Positions 44,152-56,671 of a DNA stretch of 64,000 bases are shown piece by piece. The DNA comes from Garcia nutans (Eukaryota > Streptophyta > Magnoliopsida > Malpighiales > Euphorbiaceae). The number at the start of each line of letters is the position of its first letter. Within the stretch, counting starts at the first letter, position 1. The notes beneath the pieces are model-generated. The model was not told the origin of the DNA, made no database searches, and saw nothing but the letters and a program-made list of their open reading frames with translations. The DNA lies in contig CANTUV010000053.1 of NCBI GenBank assembly GCA_947685225.1, positions 10,277,501 to 10,341,500 on the forward strand, read 5' to 3'. The position numbers and the translations under genes are program-made.

Positions 44152-47100
44152 ATGGACTCTCACTTACGTCAGTCAGTTGAGGGTAGTGAGGAGAGTGTAG
44201 CTCCGGAGGATAGAGCTAGAGTTGATAGTACTGAGGAGGCACCTGCTTCGGTGTCGGGTAGACCAGTTGGTGAGGAGGTTCCACCAGCTTGGCTTAGGCA
44301 TGTGGTAGAGGCTTTGAGGCAAACACCAGTGCAACCACCACCACCCCCTCAGCCTGTGGTACCAGTGAGGCACTATGATAAACTAAGGAAGTATGGAGCG
44401 GAGGATTTCCTTGGTACAGTTGATCCAGCTGTAGCGGAGCAATGACTTGATAAAGTACAGAGGATCTTTATTCAGTTGCAAGCCACCTCAGAGGAAAAGT
44501 TTGATTATGCAAGATCTTTGCTACAGAAGGATGCATACGACTGGTGGAGGACAGTGCCCCATTCTATGGATGATCCACCAACCTTGTCATATGTGGATTT
44601 TCTGAGAGAATTTGAATTGAAGTATACTCCTAGGGAGTACAAAGACATGAAGAAGATGGAGTTCTTGAGCTTGAAGCAAGACAGCAAGACTGTAACTGAA
44701 TATGAGGTTGAGTTTATTCGATTGACCCAGTATGCTGGGGGCATTATAGCTGATGAGATAGATAGATGCAGGAGATTTGAGGAGGGATTGAGGCCCTCTA
44801 TCATGTGTCTGGTAGCTGGATCCAGATATCATGATTTTTCCCAGCTTGTGGCAGCAGCTCGGAGTGTGGAGCGAGCTCAAGTTATTGCAGCTGCTTCAGA
44901 GGAAGAGATTAGGGTTAGGAGGCCCCAGTTTGAGGCAGGGTCTTCTTCTGCTAAGAGAGGTAAAGGAAGCTTTGTTCCTCGGGTTAGTAGGAGTCAGAGA
45001 CCAGCTAGTAGGTCAGTGCAGTTTCAGAGACAGAGATTTAGACCTGCAGCTTCAGTGGCAAGTGCTCCGACCCTAGTGATTCAGAGATCCACTCTTCCCA
45101 TCTGCATTCATTGTGGCAGGCCACATGGTGGTCCTTGTTGGAAGACTGGTGTAGCAGGAGTATGCTTCAGATGTGGATCACCTGATCACTTTGTGAGAGA
45201 TTGTCCTGAGAGGCAAGAGCAGATGTCAGTTGATACTGCAGCTTCTCGACCTAGTGTGAGGGGAGGTCGGGGAGGCAGAGGTGTCAGCAGAGGAGGTAGA
45301 TCTGGGTTCGGTGCCAGAGGAGGTTCTACATCCAGGGAGAGTAGACCAGAGGAGGTTGGATCTTCCCAGAGGGTATATGTTATGCAGAGGCAGCCAGATG
45401 CTTCGGCAGTCATAGCTGGTACTTTTTCTTTATTTGATACTTCAGTACTTGCTTTGATTGATCCGGGTTCCACTCATTCTTATATTAGTGCATCTGTTTT
45501 GCCTGTGTCTGATATGCATGCTGAGTCCCTAGGATTTGATGTGTTGGTGACAAATCCTTTAGGGCATAGTGTGATTGTGAGCAAGGTGCACCGAGATAGT
45601 GAAGTGAGGGTGCAAGGTGAGGAGTTCCTTGGAGACTTGATTGAGATGCCATTTAAGGAATATGATGTGATTCTAGGTATGGACTGGCTATCTAGACATG
45701 GAGCTGTGGTAGACTGTAAAAGGAAAATTGTTTCTTTGAGAACTGTTGATGGTAGAGAGGTGGTAGTATCTAATGAGCAGGAGCAGTTAGCATCTTTGTT
45801 TGTTTCAGCTGTTGCAGCTAGGAGATTGATTAGAAAGGGGTGTGAAGCCTATCTTGCTCATGTGATAGATATTAGAGTGAAGGGTTCTCACATTGATAGT
45901 ATTGCCACAGTTGCGGAGTTCCCAGATGTGTTTCCAGAGGAGTTGCCAGGGTTACCTCCTGAGAGAGAGGTGGAGTTCGGTATTGAATTGTTGCCTGGTA
46001 CCACTCCTATCTCTATTACTCCTTATAGAATGGCACTAGCAGAATTGATGGAGTTGAAAGTGCAATTGCAGGAGTTGTTGGACAAAGGATTTATTCGCCC
46101 CAGTGTTTCTCCTTGGGGAGCTCCTGTGCTATTTGTGAAGAAGAAAGATGGTACTATGAGGTTGTGTATCGATTATAGGCAATTGAATAAGGTGACTATT
46201 AAAAATAAATATCCTTTGCCTAGAATCGATGATCTCTTTGATCAGTTGAAGGGTGCAGCAGTGTTTTCTAAAATTGATCTGAGATCAGGGTACCATCAGC
46301 TGAGAGTCAAAGCTGAAGATGTTCCTAAGACCGCCTTTCGGACCAGGTATGGGCATTATGAGTTTCTAGTTATGCCTTTTGGTCTGACGAATGCACCGGC
46401 AACTTTTATGGACTTGATGAATAGGGTGTTTAGGCCCTATTTGGATTAGTTTGTGGTAGTGTTTATTGATGATATTCTGGTGTATTCGCGGAATAAAGAG
46501 GAACATGACAAGCACCTGCGGATTGTGTTGCAGATTTTGAGAGAGAAGCAGTTATTTGCTAAACTGTCGAAGTGTGAGTTCTGGCTTGATCAAGTAGCTT
46601 TTCTTGGTCATATAGTTTCAGCAGAGGGTATTAGAGTTGATCCAAGTAAAGTTGAAGCTATTTTGAATTGGAGTCCACCAAAGTCAGTGACTGAAGTTAG
46701 AAGTTTTCTGGGTTTGGCAGGCTATTACCGACGGTTTGTGAAAGGATTTTCTTTGATAGCTACTCCACTCACCAGATTGCTTCGGAAGGGAGTTAGATTT
46801 GTGCGGACGGATCAGTGTCAGGCTAGCTTTGAGCAGTTGAGAGAAATGTTGACTCAAGCGCCTGTTCTTACTTTACCTGTAGAAGCAAACCATATGTGAT
46901 TTACAGTGATGCTTCACATAGGGGTTTGGGGTGTGTGCTAATGCAAGAAGATAAAGTTATAGCTTATGCTTCTCGACAGTTGAAACCGCATGAGCTTAAT
47001 TATCCGACCCATGATTTGGAGCTAGCAGCCATTGTGTTTGCATTGAAGATTTGGCGACACTATTTGTTTGGGGAGAAATGTTTCATCTATACTGATCACA

Positions 47101-48791
47101 AAAGCTTGAAATATTTGGGTGTCCAGAAAGAGCTTAATCTTCGACAGAGGAGATGGTTGGAATTGATTAAAGACTACGACTTTTTGATTGATTATCATCC
47201 AGGTAAAGCAAATGTTGTTGTTGATGCCTTGAGTCGGAAGTCTTTAGTTGGTTTAACTGTTTATTCGCTCTCGTTGCTTGTTGAGTTGAGAGCATTGCAT
47301 GCCAGTTTTGTATCTTGTGATGATGGTGCATTGTTGGCACAGTTGCATTTGAAACCAGTTTTGTTGGATCAGATTAAAGAGGCTCAGTTGGCTGATGAGA
47401 AGATTCGAAAGATTGTCTCAGATTGCCAGAACGGGAAAAGTAGAGATTTTATTGTGAGGAATGATGGGAGTCTCTGGTTTAAGAACAGCTTGTGTGTACC
47501 CGATGATGCAAATTTAAAAAGAATCATTTTGAAAGAAGCACATCAGTCAGTGTTTGCTATGCATCCGGGCAATACCAAGATGTATCATGATTTGAGACAG
47601 CATTACTGGTGGATTGGGTTGAAGAGAGACATTGCTGAGTTTGTATCGAAATGTCTCACTTGTCAGAAGGTAAAAGCAGAGCATCAAGTTCCAACCGGGT
47701 TGCTTCAACCGTTGTCAGTACCTGAATGGAAGTGGGAAAAAGTGACAATGGATTTTGTGTCTGGGTTGCCATTGACACAAAGGATGCATGATGCCATATG
47801 GGTGATTGTTGATAGGTTGACTAAGACAGCTCATTTTCTTCCGATTCGGACGGATTATTCTTTGGAGAGGTTAGCTGAGCTATATATCCATGAGATTGTA
47901 AAGTTGCATGGTGTCCCAATTTCTTTAGTGTCTGATCGAGATCTCCGGTTTACTTCCAGGTTTTGGAAGAGTTTGCATGGTGCTTTGGGTTCTCGACTGC
48001 ACTTCAGCACTGCTTTTCATCCACAGACGGATGGACAGTCAGAGAGGGTGATACAAATTGTCGAGGACATGTTGAGGAGCTGTGTCATTGATTTCTCTGG
48101 AAGTTGGGATAGATTTTTACCTCTTGTGGAGTTTGCTTACAATAACAGTCACCAATCCAGCATTGGTATGGCACCGTTTGAAGCATTGTATGGCAGACAG
48201 TGTAGGACACCTCTTTGTTGGAATGAACTTGGGGAAAGTAAGTTAATTGTGCCTGATTTGATTCAAGAAACTGAAGAGAAAGTGAAATTGATTCGAGGCA
48301 GGTTGAAAGCAGCTTCAGACCGACAGAAGTCTTATGCAGATCTGAAGAGGAGAGACATAGAGTTTGATGTTGGAGATAAGGTATTTTTGAAAGTGTCTCC
48401 TTGGAAGAAGATATTGAGGTTCGGTCGGAAAGGGAAATTGAGTTCTCGATTCATTGGACCGTATGAAGTTTTAGAGAGAGTTGGGCCAGTTGCTTATCGG
48501 CTTGCTTTACCACCCGAGTTGGATCGTATCCATAATGTATTCCATGTTTCTATGTTGATAAGGTACAGATCGGATCCATCTCATGTTTTGCCAGTTGAAT
48601 CAATTGAAGTGAGTCCCGATCTGACATTTGAAGAGGAACCAGTTGCTATCTTGGCACGTGAAGTGAAAGAGTTGAGAAACAAGAGAGTGCCATTGGTGAA
48701 GATTTTATGGAAGAATCATGGAAAGGAAGAAGCAACTTGGGAAAGTGAGCAAACCATGCGAGAGCAATATCCTCAATTGTTTCAGAGTTGA
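44152..48791 (+). pseudogene. gag-pol: gag-pol polyprotein of element C, two stops and one frameshift
   Basis: The frame starts at ATG 44152. A TGA at 44443-44445 (tryptophan codon in B) interrupts Gag early, a TAG at 46447-46449 (glutamine codon in B) lies in reverse transcriptase a few codons before the FIDDILVYS active site, and a single-base loss near 46885 shifts the frame at the start of RNase H. Around these breaks the sequence stays coding. The zinc knuckle CX2CX4HX4C is at 45163-45204, and the protease reads LIDPGSTHS. Integrase has the usual QTDGQSE context, unlike A and B. GPY and chromodomain are present. One RNase H motif reads VVDALS where A has VVADALS. The product cannot be made in one piece. 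Confidence 0.93.
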
Positions 48792-48824
48792 TATCAGGTA
48801 ATTTCGAGGACGAAATTTCTTTTT

Positions 48825-48836
48825 AGAGGGGGAGAA
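48825..48836 (+). other. Polypurine tract, element C
   Basis: AGAGGGGGAGAA directly before the 3' LTR. Confidence 0.85.
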
Positions 48837-49037
48837 TTGTAATATCCTCATATATGCCCTAGAAGTTTTGATTATGTTGTTGTTGTTGTTGTGTTGTTGT
48901 TGTTGTTGGTTTAAAATGTGATTGAATGTATATGTTAGGTGATAAGAAAAGGAATTGGTAAGAGAATGCTTGTGTATATGTGTTTTGGGAAAGAAAAGAG
49001 GGTTTAGAGAAAAGTGTATATGTTGATTATATTGTAA

Positions 49038-49054
49038 TATATATAACATATAAA
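49038..49054 (+). promoter_or_regulatory. LTR TATA box, 3' LTR of C
   Basis: Same 17-base TATA block; could send transcripts into 5S array 3. Confidence 0.6.
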
Positions 49055-50800
49055 TTGGTCAAATGAAGAGTCAAGGGGGAAGAGATATTTATCTTGTTGA
49101 GTATGAAATTACATTAATGGGCATATAAGAGACAAGAGGCTAGTTAAATGGTTAAGGGTATTAAAGTAATTTTCTTTTGGAAATCTCTTGGTGGAGATTA
49201 AAAGGAAAATTTGACTTTGCTTCTTCATAATTTCTTCTTCTCCATTGTTGTGGCCGGCTCCTCCATAGACAAAGGAAGGCAAGAGACAAAGAGAAGATCT
49301 TGTTGAGTGAAGCTCTTATTGTAGAAAGATTAAGTGATCAAGTGTTGATTCAAGAAGTTTTCAACTAAGGTAAGTTCTTTTCTTTGATTTCTTTATTCTT
49401 TTGAAGTGGTATTTGAAATGAATTAGGGTTTGTTGATTAGTTGATGATAGGTGTTTGTGATGTGTTTTCAAGTGTTAAAATTGGTGTTAAGTTAAGAGTT
49501 TAAAAAGGTATTGATGTTGGAAGTGGTGGATGTTGGTTTTAGGGTTTTGGAATGGCTTGTATTTAAATGTGATGTTAATGTGTTGTTAAAGTGATTATCG
49601 TGATGTTTATGTAGGTTATGTGTTTATGACATTGATTGTGTTCATTTGAATGAGATGATTGTTGTGCAAAAAGTATGGAAATGCAATTGAAAGAGTGTTA
49701 GTTTTTGGTTAGGGTTTTGTTCATGAGTGACACGGCCAAAAGCAAAGAGAGACACGGCCAAGTCATGGAAATTTTGGCCGTGTTGGGTTGATTTTTAAGA
49801 GACACGGCCGTGTCCCATGCCAGTGTCTGTCACTGCCAAAGTTAAGTTGAGAGACACGGCCACAAGCTTGGCCGTGTCCCTCAAATGTGTTGGCTACTGT
49901 TTTTATTTTGTTCTTTTGTATGGTTTTGATTCTTCAAAGATATTATTGATACTTAAACCTAAACATAAACATTTTAAATATACTTCAAAGATAAGAATGA
50001 CCTAATCAAACATATGGGGAACATACATTCATTGATGTTGAGATTGTAGCACACCTTTGTTGATATTGATGATACATATGAACAATGTTAGACTATATGC
50101 ATTGTGAATGGTAATGTGGTATGTACTTTGAAATGTTGTATCAATGATGTTATATGATTAATATGAATTGAGATATTGTTTGATTGAGGCCATTGTGATT
50201 GGCTATGATGATTCAATTGAAAGATATATGGCATGTTTGCCTAATTGATGAGAATTGAGAATGAAATGTAAATGAATTGTGTGGCTAATGTGTTATTCCA
50301 TTTTCAGAGTTTGTTATTGGTGGCATGCCTAATGATAGTAACAATCTCTTGAAGTTAGGTTGGATTGAATCCTTGAAGCCTAATTGAGATGTTACAACCC
50401 TTGAAGCTAGGTTGGGTTGGTTCTTGAAGCCAAGTTGGGTTGAAGCTTAGCATGCTTTGCTCCCCTTGAAGCTTGGTTGAGCCTAATCCTTGAAGCCTAG
50501 TTGGGTATATGATATTGATAAATGTGATAACAAAACCAAAACATTAACTCTGAAAGTTGAATGGCATATTAGTGTGTCTTGGGCCCATGCTTGTCTTTGT
50601 TTAGTGTGGTTCATGAATGGTTTAATGAGTAACTAATGAGGTATATGAAAAGATGTTGAAATGTGATATGTCTACATATGTTGGATTATGAAATGTAAAG
50701 GTATGTTGTTAGCTTTGCATATATGATGTTACATGTATAATATGGATTGTCAATTTACATTGCATTGCACTAAAGCATAACATTAGCATGAATTGTCTTA

Positions 50801-50838
50801 CTAAGCCCTTGGCTTAGCGCGATAGTGTTTAATCGCGC
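50801..50838 (+). other. Twin hairpins in 3' LTR of C
   Basis: Identical to the 5' copy; a G for A change lies just outside at 50795. Confidence 0.8.
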
Positions 50839-51262
50839 AGGTGATAGAGTTGAACCCGAGAGCTCTTCGAGACCGAGTGAGAGTAGACGTTGAAGAGTTG
50901 ATTTTGGGAACTTAAAGATCAGAGAAGATTTGCCAATCATGTATAACTCTTTTAATATTTTGTAAAGTATTGTTTATAATGTGAATATATGTATATTTGT
51001 AAAAATGGATTTAAATGCTTTCATATATGTAACTATTTTATAAATTCCGCTGCGTACTAAATAAACATATCTATATCTATTTTGTTGTATCTTACAAGCT
51101 AATTACTTATTATTTATATTGTACACTGAAAAATAATATTATGATATTATTTAAAAGGTGTTCTTGAAAGTTAAGAAAAATCCGTAGCATTCCTATATTC
51201 GATACATGTATACTACAGTATGGTGTATGTAGTGTGTATGTATTGGGTGTGGGGGTGTTACA

Positions 51263-51267
51263 GCGTC
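51263..51267 (+). repeat. Right target-site duplication of element C (GCGTC)
   Basis: Second copy of the GCGTC duplication; the 5S spacer continues from here. Confidence 0.93.
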
Positions 51268-51448
51268 GCTTAGCTCATTTGCCCGAATCAGTATTTTTTT
51301 CTGCAGCAGATTTGAAAGCGGTGGTGCTTGGGCGAGCTTAGGATGGCATCGTAGGAAGACGGAAGAATGAGAAAGAGAATAGGCAAGCGCCATTCTCAGC
51401 GAAGCAGTGAGAGGGAGATAATAAATTAAATTTCCTGCAGCGCATGAC

Positions 51449-51568
51449 GGGTACGATCATACCATCACTAACGCACCGGATCCCATAAGAATTTCGAAGT
51501 TAAACGTGCTTGGGCGAGAGTAGTACTGAGATGGGTGACCTCCTGGGAAGTCCTCGTGTTTCTCCCCT
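51449..51568 (+). rRNA. 5S rRNA gene 3.1
   Basis: Changes: G5A, G17T, C39A, C44T, C46T, T95C, G113T, A115T; partner of 1.23. Confidence 0.9.
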
Positions 51569-51876
51569 ATCATTTTCCTTTTTTCGAAAATATTTTTTTT
51601 TATCAACCATTCTCCTTCGCAGTTTGGGGCTGGCGGACTAATAAATCATTTGTTGGCCTTTTAGAGCAACGCGAGTAATATCGCCGATATGGCGTCGCTT
51701 AGCTCGTTTGCCCGAATCAGTATTTTTCTGCAGCAGATTTGAGAGCGGTGGTGCTTGGGCGAGCTTAGGATGGCGTCGTAGGAAGACGGACGAATGAGAA
51801 AGAGAATAGGCAAGCGCCATTCTCAGCGAAGCAGTGAGAGAGAGAGAATAAATTAAATTTTCTGGCAGCGCATGAT

Positions 51877-51996
51877 GGGTGCGATCATACCAGCACTAAC
51901 ACACCGGATCCCATCAGAACTCCGAAGTTAAACGTGCTTGGGCGAGAGTAGTACTGAGATGGGTGACCTTTTGGGAAGTCCTTGTGTTGCACACCT
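51877..51996 (+). rRNA. 5S rRNA gene 3.2
   Basis: Changes: G25A, C94T, C107T, C117A, as 1.24. Confidence 0.9.
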
Positions 51997-52303
51997 ATAA
52001 TTTTTCTTTTTTCGAAAATATTTTTTTTATCAACCACGATCATTTGCAGTTTGGGGCCGGCGGACTAATAAATAATTTGTTGCCCTTTTAGAGCAACGCG
52101 AGTAATATCGCCGATATGGCGTTGCTTAGCTCGTTTGCCCAAATCAGTATCTTTCTGCAGCAGATTTGAGAGCGGTGGTGCTTGGGCGAGCTTAGGATGG
52201 CATCGTAGGAAGAGGGACGAATGAGAAAGAGAATAGGCAAGCGCCATTCTCAGCGAAGCAGTGAAAGGGAGAGAATAAATTAAATTTTCTGGCAGCGCAT
52301 GAC

Positions 52304-52423
52304 GGGTGCGATCATACCAGCACTAACGCACCGGATCCCATCAGAACTCCGAAGGTAAACATGCTTGGGCGAGAGTAGTACTGAGATGGGTGACCTCTTC
52401 GGAAGTCCTCGTGTTGCACCCCT
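52304..52423 (+). rRNA. 5S rRNA gene 3.3
   Basis: Changes: T52G, G58A, G97C. Confidence 0.9.
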
Positions 52424-52730
52424 ATCATTTTTCTTTTTTCGAAAATATTTTTTTTATCAACCACGATCCTTCGCAGTTTGGGGCCGGCGGACTAATAAAT
52501 CATTTGTTGGCCTTTTAGAGCAACGCGAGTAATATCGCCGATATGGCGTCGCTTGGCTCGTTTGCCCAAATCAGTCTCTCTCTGCAGCAGATTTGAGAGC
52601 GTTGGTGCGTGGGCGTGCTTAGGATGGCATCGTAGGAAGAGGGACGAATGAGAAAGAGAATAGGCAAGGGCCATTCTCAGCGAAGCAGTGAGAGGGAGAG
52701 AATAAATTAAATTTTCTGGCAGCGCATGAC

Positions 52731-52850
52731 GAGTGCGATCATACCAGCACTAACACACCGGATCCCATCAGAACTCCGAAGTTAAACGTGCTTGGGCGAG
52801 AGTAGTACTGAGATGGGTGACCTCTTGGAAAGTCCTCATGTTGCTCCCCT
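52731..52850 (+). rRNA. 5S rRNA gene 3.4
   Basis: Changes: G2A, G25A, G99A, G108A, A115T. Confidence 0.9.
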
Positions 52851-53157
52851 ATCATTTTTCATTTTTCAAAAATATTTTTTTTATCAACCACGATCCTTCG
52901 CAGTTTGGGGCCGGCGGACTAATAAATCATTTGTTGGCCTTTTAGAGCAACGCGAGTAATATCGTCGATATGGCGTCGCTTGGCTCGTTTGCCTGAATCA
53001 GTCTCTCTCTGAAGCAGATTTGAGAGCGGTGGTGCTTGGGCGAGCTTAGGATGGCGTCGTAGGAAGACGGACGAATGAGAAAGAGAATAGGCAAGTGCCA
53101 TTCTCAGCGAAGCAGTGAGAGGGAGAGATTAAATTAAATTTTCTGGCAGCACATGAC

Positions 53158-53277
53158 GGGTGCGATCATACCAGCACTAACACACCGGATCCCATCAGAA
53201 CTCCGAAGTTAAATGTGCTTGGGCGAGAGTAGTACTGAGATGGGTGACCTCTTGGGAAGTCCTTGTGTTGCACCCCT
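53158..53277 (+). rRNA. 5S rRNA gene 3.5
   Basis: Changes: G25A, C57T, C107T. Confidence 0.9.
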
Positions 53278-53580
53278 ATCATTTTTTTTTCAAAAATATT
53301 TTTTTATCAACCACGATCATTTGCAGTTTGGGGCCGGCGGACTAATAAATCATTTGTTGGCCTTTTAGAGCAACGGGAGTAATATCGCCGATATGGCGTC
53401 GCTTGGCTCGTTTGCCCGAATCAGTATCTTTCTGCAGTAGATTTGAGAGCGTTGGTGCGTGGGCGAGCTTAGGATGGCATCGTAGGAAGAGGGACGAATG
53501 AGAAAGAGAATAGGCAAGCGCTATTCTCAGCGAAGCAGTGAGAGGTAGAGAATAAATTAAATTTTCTGGCAGCGCAAGAC

Positions 53581-53700
53581 GGGTGCGATCATACCAGCAC
53601 TAACACACCGGATCCCATCAGAACTCCGAAGTTAAACGTGGCTGGGCGAGAGTAGTACTGAGATGGGTGACCTCTTGGAAAGTCCTCATGTTGCTCCCCT
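53581..53700 (+). rRNA. 5S rRNA gene 3.6
   Basis: Changes: G25A, C61G, T62C, G99A, G108A, A115T. Confidence 0.9.
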
Positions 53701-54007
53701 ATCATTTTTCTTTTTTCAAAAATATTTTTTTTATCAACCACGATCCTTCGCAGTTTGGGGCCGGCGGACTAATAAATCATTTGTTGGCCTTTTAGAGCAA
53801 CGCGAGTAATATCGTCGATATGGCGTCGCTTGGCTCGTTTGCCTGAATCAGTCTCTCTCTGAAGCAGATTTGAGAGCGGTGGTGCTTGGGCGAGCTTAGG
53901 ATGGCGTCGTAGGAAGACGGACGAATGAGAAAGAGAATAGGCAAGTGCCATTCTCAGCGAAGCAGTGAGAGGGAGAGATTAAATTAAATTTTCTGGCAGC
54001 ACATGAC

Positions 54008-54127
54008 GGGTGCGATCATACCAGCACTAACACACCGGATCCCATCAGAACTCCGAAGTTAAATGTGCTTGGGCGAGAGTAGTACTGAGATGGGTGACCT
54101 CTTGGGAAGTCCTTGTGTTGCACCCCT
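54008..54127 (+). rRNA. 5S rRNA gene 3.7
   Basis: Changes: G25A, C57T, C107T, identical to 3.5. Confidence 0.9.
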
Positions 54128-54430
54128 ATCATTTTTTTTTCAAAAATATTTTTTTATCAACCACGATCATTTGCAGTTTGGGGCCGGCGGACTAATAAAT
54201 CATCTGTTGGCCTTTTAGAGCAACGGGAGTAATATCGCCGATATGGCGTCGCTTGGCTCGTTTGCCCGAATCAGTATCTTTCTGCAGTAGATTTGAGAGC
54301 GTTGGTGCGTGGGCGAGCTTAGGATGGCATCGTAGGAAGAGGGACGAATGAGAAAGAGAATAGGCAAGCGCTATTCTCAGCGAAGCAGTGAGAGGTAGAG
54401 AATAAATTAAATTTTCTGGCAGCGCAAGAC

Positions 54431-54550
54431 GGGTGCGATCATACCAGCACTAACACACCGGATCCCATCAGAACTCCGAAGTTAAACGTGGTTGGGCGAG
54501 AGTAGTACTGAGATGGGTGACCTCTTGGAAAGTCCTCATGTTGCTCCCCT
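54431..54550 (+). rRNA. 5S rRNA gene 3.8
   Basis: Changes: G25A, C61G, G99A, G108A, A115T. Confidence 0.9.
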
Positions 54551-54857
54551 ATCATTTTTCTTTTTTCAAAAATATTTTTTTTATCAACCACGATCCTTCG
54601 CAGTTTGGGGCCGGCGGACTAATAAATCATTTGTTGGCCTTTTAGAGCAACGCGAGTAATATCGTCGATATGGCGTCGCTTGGCTCGTTTGCCCGAATCA
54701 GTCTCTCTCTGAAGCAGATTTGAGAGCGGTGGTGCTTGGGCGAGCTTAGGATGGCGTCGTAGGAAGACGGACGAATGAGAAAGAGAATAGGCAAGTGCCA
54801 TTCTCAGCGAAGCAGTGAGAGGGAGAGATTAAATTAAATTTTCTGGCAGCACATGAC

Positions 54858-54977
54858 GGGTGCGATCATACCAGCACTAACACACCGGATCCCATCAGAA
54901 CTGCGAAGTTAAATGTGCTTGGGCGAGAGTAGTACTGAGATGGGTGACCTCTTGGGAAGTCCTTGTGTTGCACCCCT
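54858..54977 (+). rRNA. 5S rRNA gene 3.9
   Basis: Changes: G25A, C46G, C57T, C107T. Confidence 0.9.
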
Positions 54978-55279
54978 ATCATTTTTTTTCGAAAATATTT
55001 TTTTATCAACCACGATCATTTGCAGTTTGGGGCCGGCGGACTAATAAATCATTTGTTGGCCTTTTAGAGCAACGCGAGTAATATCGCCGATATGGCGTCG
55101 CTTGCCTCGTTTGCCCGAATCAGTATCTTTCTGCAGCAGATTTGAGAGTGTTGGTGCGTGGGCGAGCTTAGGATGGCATCGTAGGAAGAGGGACGAATGA
55201 GAAAGAGAATAGGAAAGGGTCATTCTCAGCGAAGCAGTGAGAGGGAGAGAATAAATTAAATTTTCTGGCAGCGCATTAC

Positions 55280-55399
55280 GGGTGCGATCATACCAGCACT
55301 AACGAACCGGATCCCATCAGAACTCCGAAGTTAAACGTGCTTGGGCAAGAGTAGTACTGAGATTGGTGACCTCTTGGGAAGTCCTAGTGTTGCACCCCT
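55280..55399 (+). rRNA. 5S rRNA gene 3.10
   Basis: Changes: C26A, G68A, G85T, C107A. Confidence 0.9.
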
Positions 55400-55701
55400 A
55401 TCATTTTTTTTCGAAAATATTTTTTTATCAACCACAATCTTTTGTAGTGTGGGGCCGGCGGACTAATAAATGATTTGTTGGCCTTTTAGAGCAACGCGAG
55501 TAATATCGCCGATATGGCGTCGCTTGCCTCGTTCGCCCGAATCAGTATCTTTCTGCAGCAGATTTGAGAGTGTTGGTGCGTGGGCGAGCTTAGGATGGCA
55601 TCGTCGGAAGAGGGACGAATGAGAAAGAGAATAGGCAAGGGCCATTCTCAGCGAAGCAGTGAGAGGGATAGAATAAATTAAATTTTCTGGCAGCGCATTA
55701 C

Positions 55702-55821
55702 GGGTGCAATCATACTAGCACTAACGCACCGGATCCCATCAGAACTCCGAAGTAAAACGTGCTTGGGCGAGAGTAGTACTGAGATGGGTGACTTCTTGGG
55801 AAGTCCTTGTGTTGCACCCCA
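55702..55821 (+). rRNA. 5S rRNA gene 3.11
   Basis: Changes: G7A, C15T, T53A, C92T, C107T, T120A. Confidence 0.9.
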
Positions 55822-56125
55822 ATCATTTTTTTTCGAAAATATTTTTTTTTATCAACCACGATCATTTGCAGTGTGGGGCCGGCGGACTAATAAATCATTT
55901 GTTGGCCTTTTAGAGCAACGCGAGTAATATCGCCGATATAGCGTCGCTTAGCTCGTTTGCCCGAATCAGTATCTTTCTGCAGCAGATTTGAGAGCGGTGG
56001 TGCTTGGGCGATCTTAGGATGGCATCGTAGGAAGAGGGACGAATGAGAAAGAGAATAGGCAAGCGCCATTCTCAGCGAAGCAGTGAAAGGGAGAGAATAA
56101 ATTAAATTTTCTGGCAGCGCATGAC

Positions 56126-56245
56126 GGGTGCGATCATACCAGCACTAACGCACCGGATCCCATCAGAACTCCGAAGGTAAACATGCTTGGGCGAGAGTAG
56201 TACTGAGATGGGTGACCTCTTCGGAAGTCCTCGTGTTGCACCCCT
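56126..56245 (+). rRNA. 5S rRNA gene 3.12
   Basis: Changes: T52G, G58A, G97C. Confidence 0.9.
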
Positions 56246-56552
56246 ATCATTTTTCTTTTTTCGAAAATATTTTTTTTATCAACCACGATCCTTCGCAGTT
56301 TGGGGCCGGCGGACTAATAAATCATTTGTTGGCCTTTTAGAGCAACGCGAGTAATATCGCCGATATGGTGTCGCTTGGCTCGTTTGCCCAAATCAGTCTC
56401 TCTCTGCAGCAGATTTGAGAGCGTTGGTGCGTGGGCGTGCTTAGGATGGCATCGTAGGAAGAGGGACGAATGAGAAAGAGAATAGGCAAGGGCCATTCTC
56501 AGCGAAGCAGTGAGAGGGAGAGAATAAATTAAATTTTTTGGCAGCGCATTAA

Positions 56553-56671
56553 GGGTGCGATCATACAGCACTAATGCACCGGATCCCTTCAGAACTCCGA
56601 AGTTAAACGTGCTAGGGCGAGAGTAGTACTGAGATGGGTGACCTCTTAGAAAGTCCTCGTGTTGCACCCCT
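56553..56671 (+). rRNA. 5S rRNA gene 3.13 (119 nt)
   Basis: One base lost near position 15, as in 1.7 and 2.10. Other changes: C24T, A37T, T63A, G97A, G99A. Confidence 0.88.

Larger units (their letters stand above)
41558..51262 (+). mobile_element. Retroelement C: complete Tekay/Del-like chromovirus (9705 bp), second subfamily
   Basis: Both LTRs are present at 2425 bp with a matching 5-bp target-site duplication, so both ends are certain. Internal order: primer-binding site, gag, protease, reverse transcriptase, RNase H, integrase, chromodomain, polypurine tract. The LTRs differ by about five bases by eye (41559, 41857, 41977, 43515, 43857 against their partners), about 0.2 percent, meaning a very recent insertion. 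Its protein-coding part is close to B, but the middle of its LTR is unrelated, so C is a separate subfamily. The insertion lies in a 5S spacer of the duplicated segment and therefore came after the duplication. Coding defects make it non-autonomous. Confidence 0.95.
48838..51262 (+). repeat. 3' LTR of element C (2425 bp)
   Basis: Begins TGTAATATCC and ends GGTGTTACA. It matches the 5' LTR at an offset of 7280 bp, with the same internal repeats and hairpins (50801-50838). Confidence 0.95.
53158..55279 (+). repeat. Two-unit higher-order repeat, 850 bp
   Basis: Genes 3.5/3.6, 3.7/3.8 and 3.9 alternate with an 850-bp period (starts 53158, 54008, 54858), with spacers that also alternate. Very few differences separate the copies. 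Array 1 has two related pairs (1.27-1.30). Confidence 0.88.
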
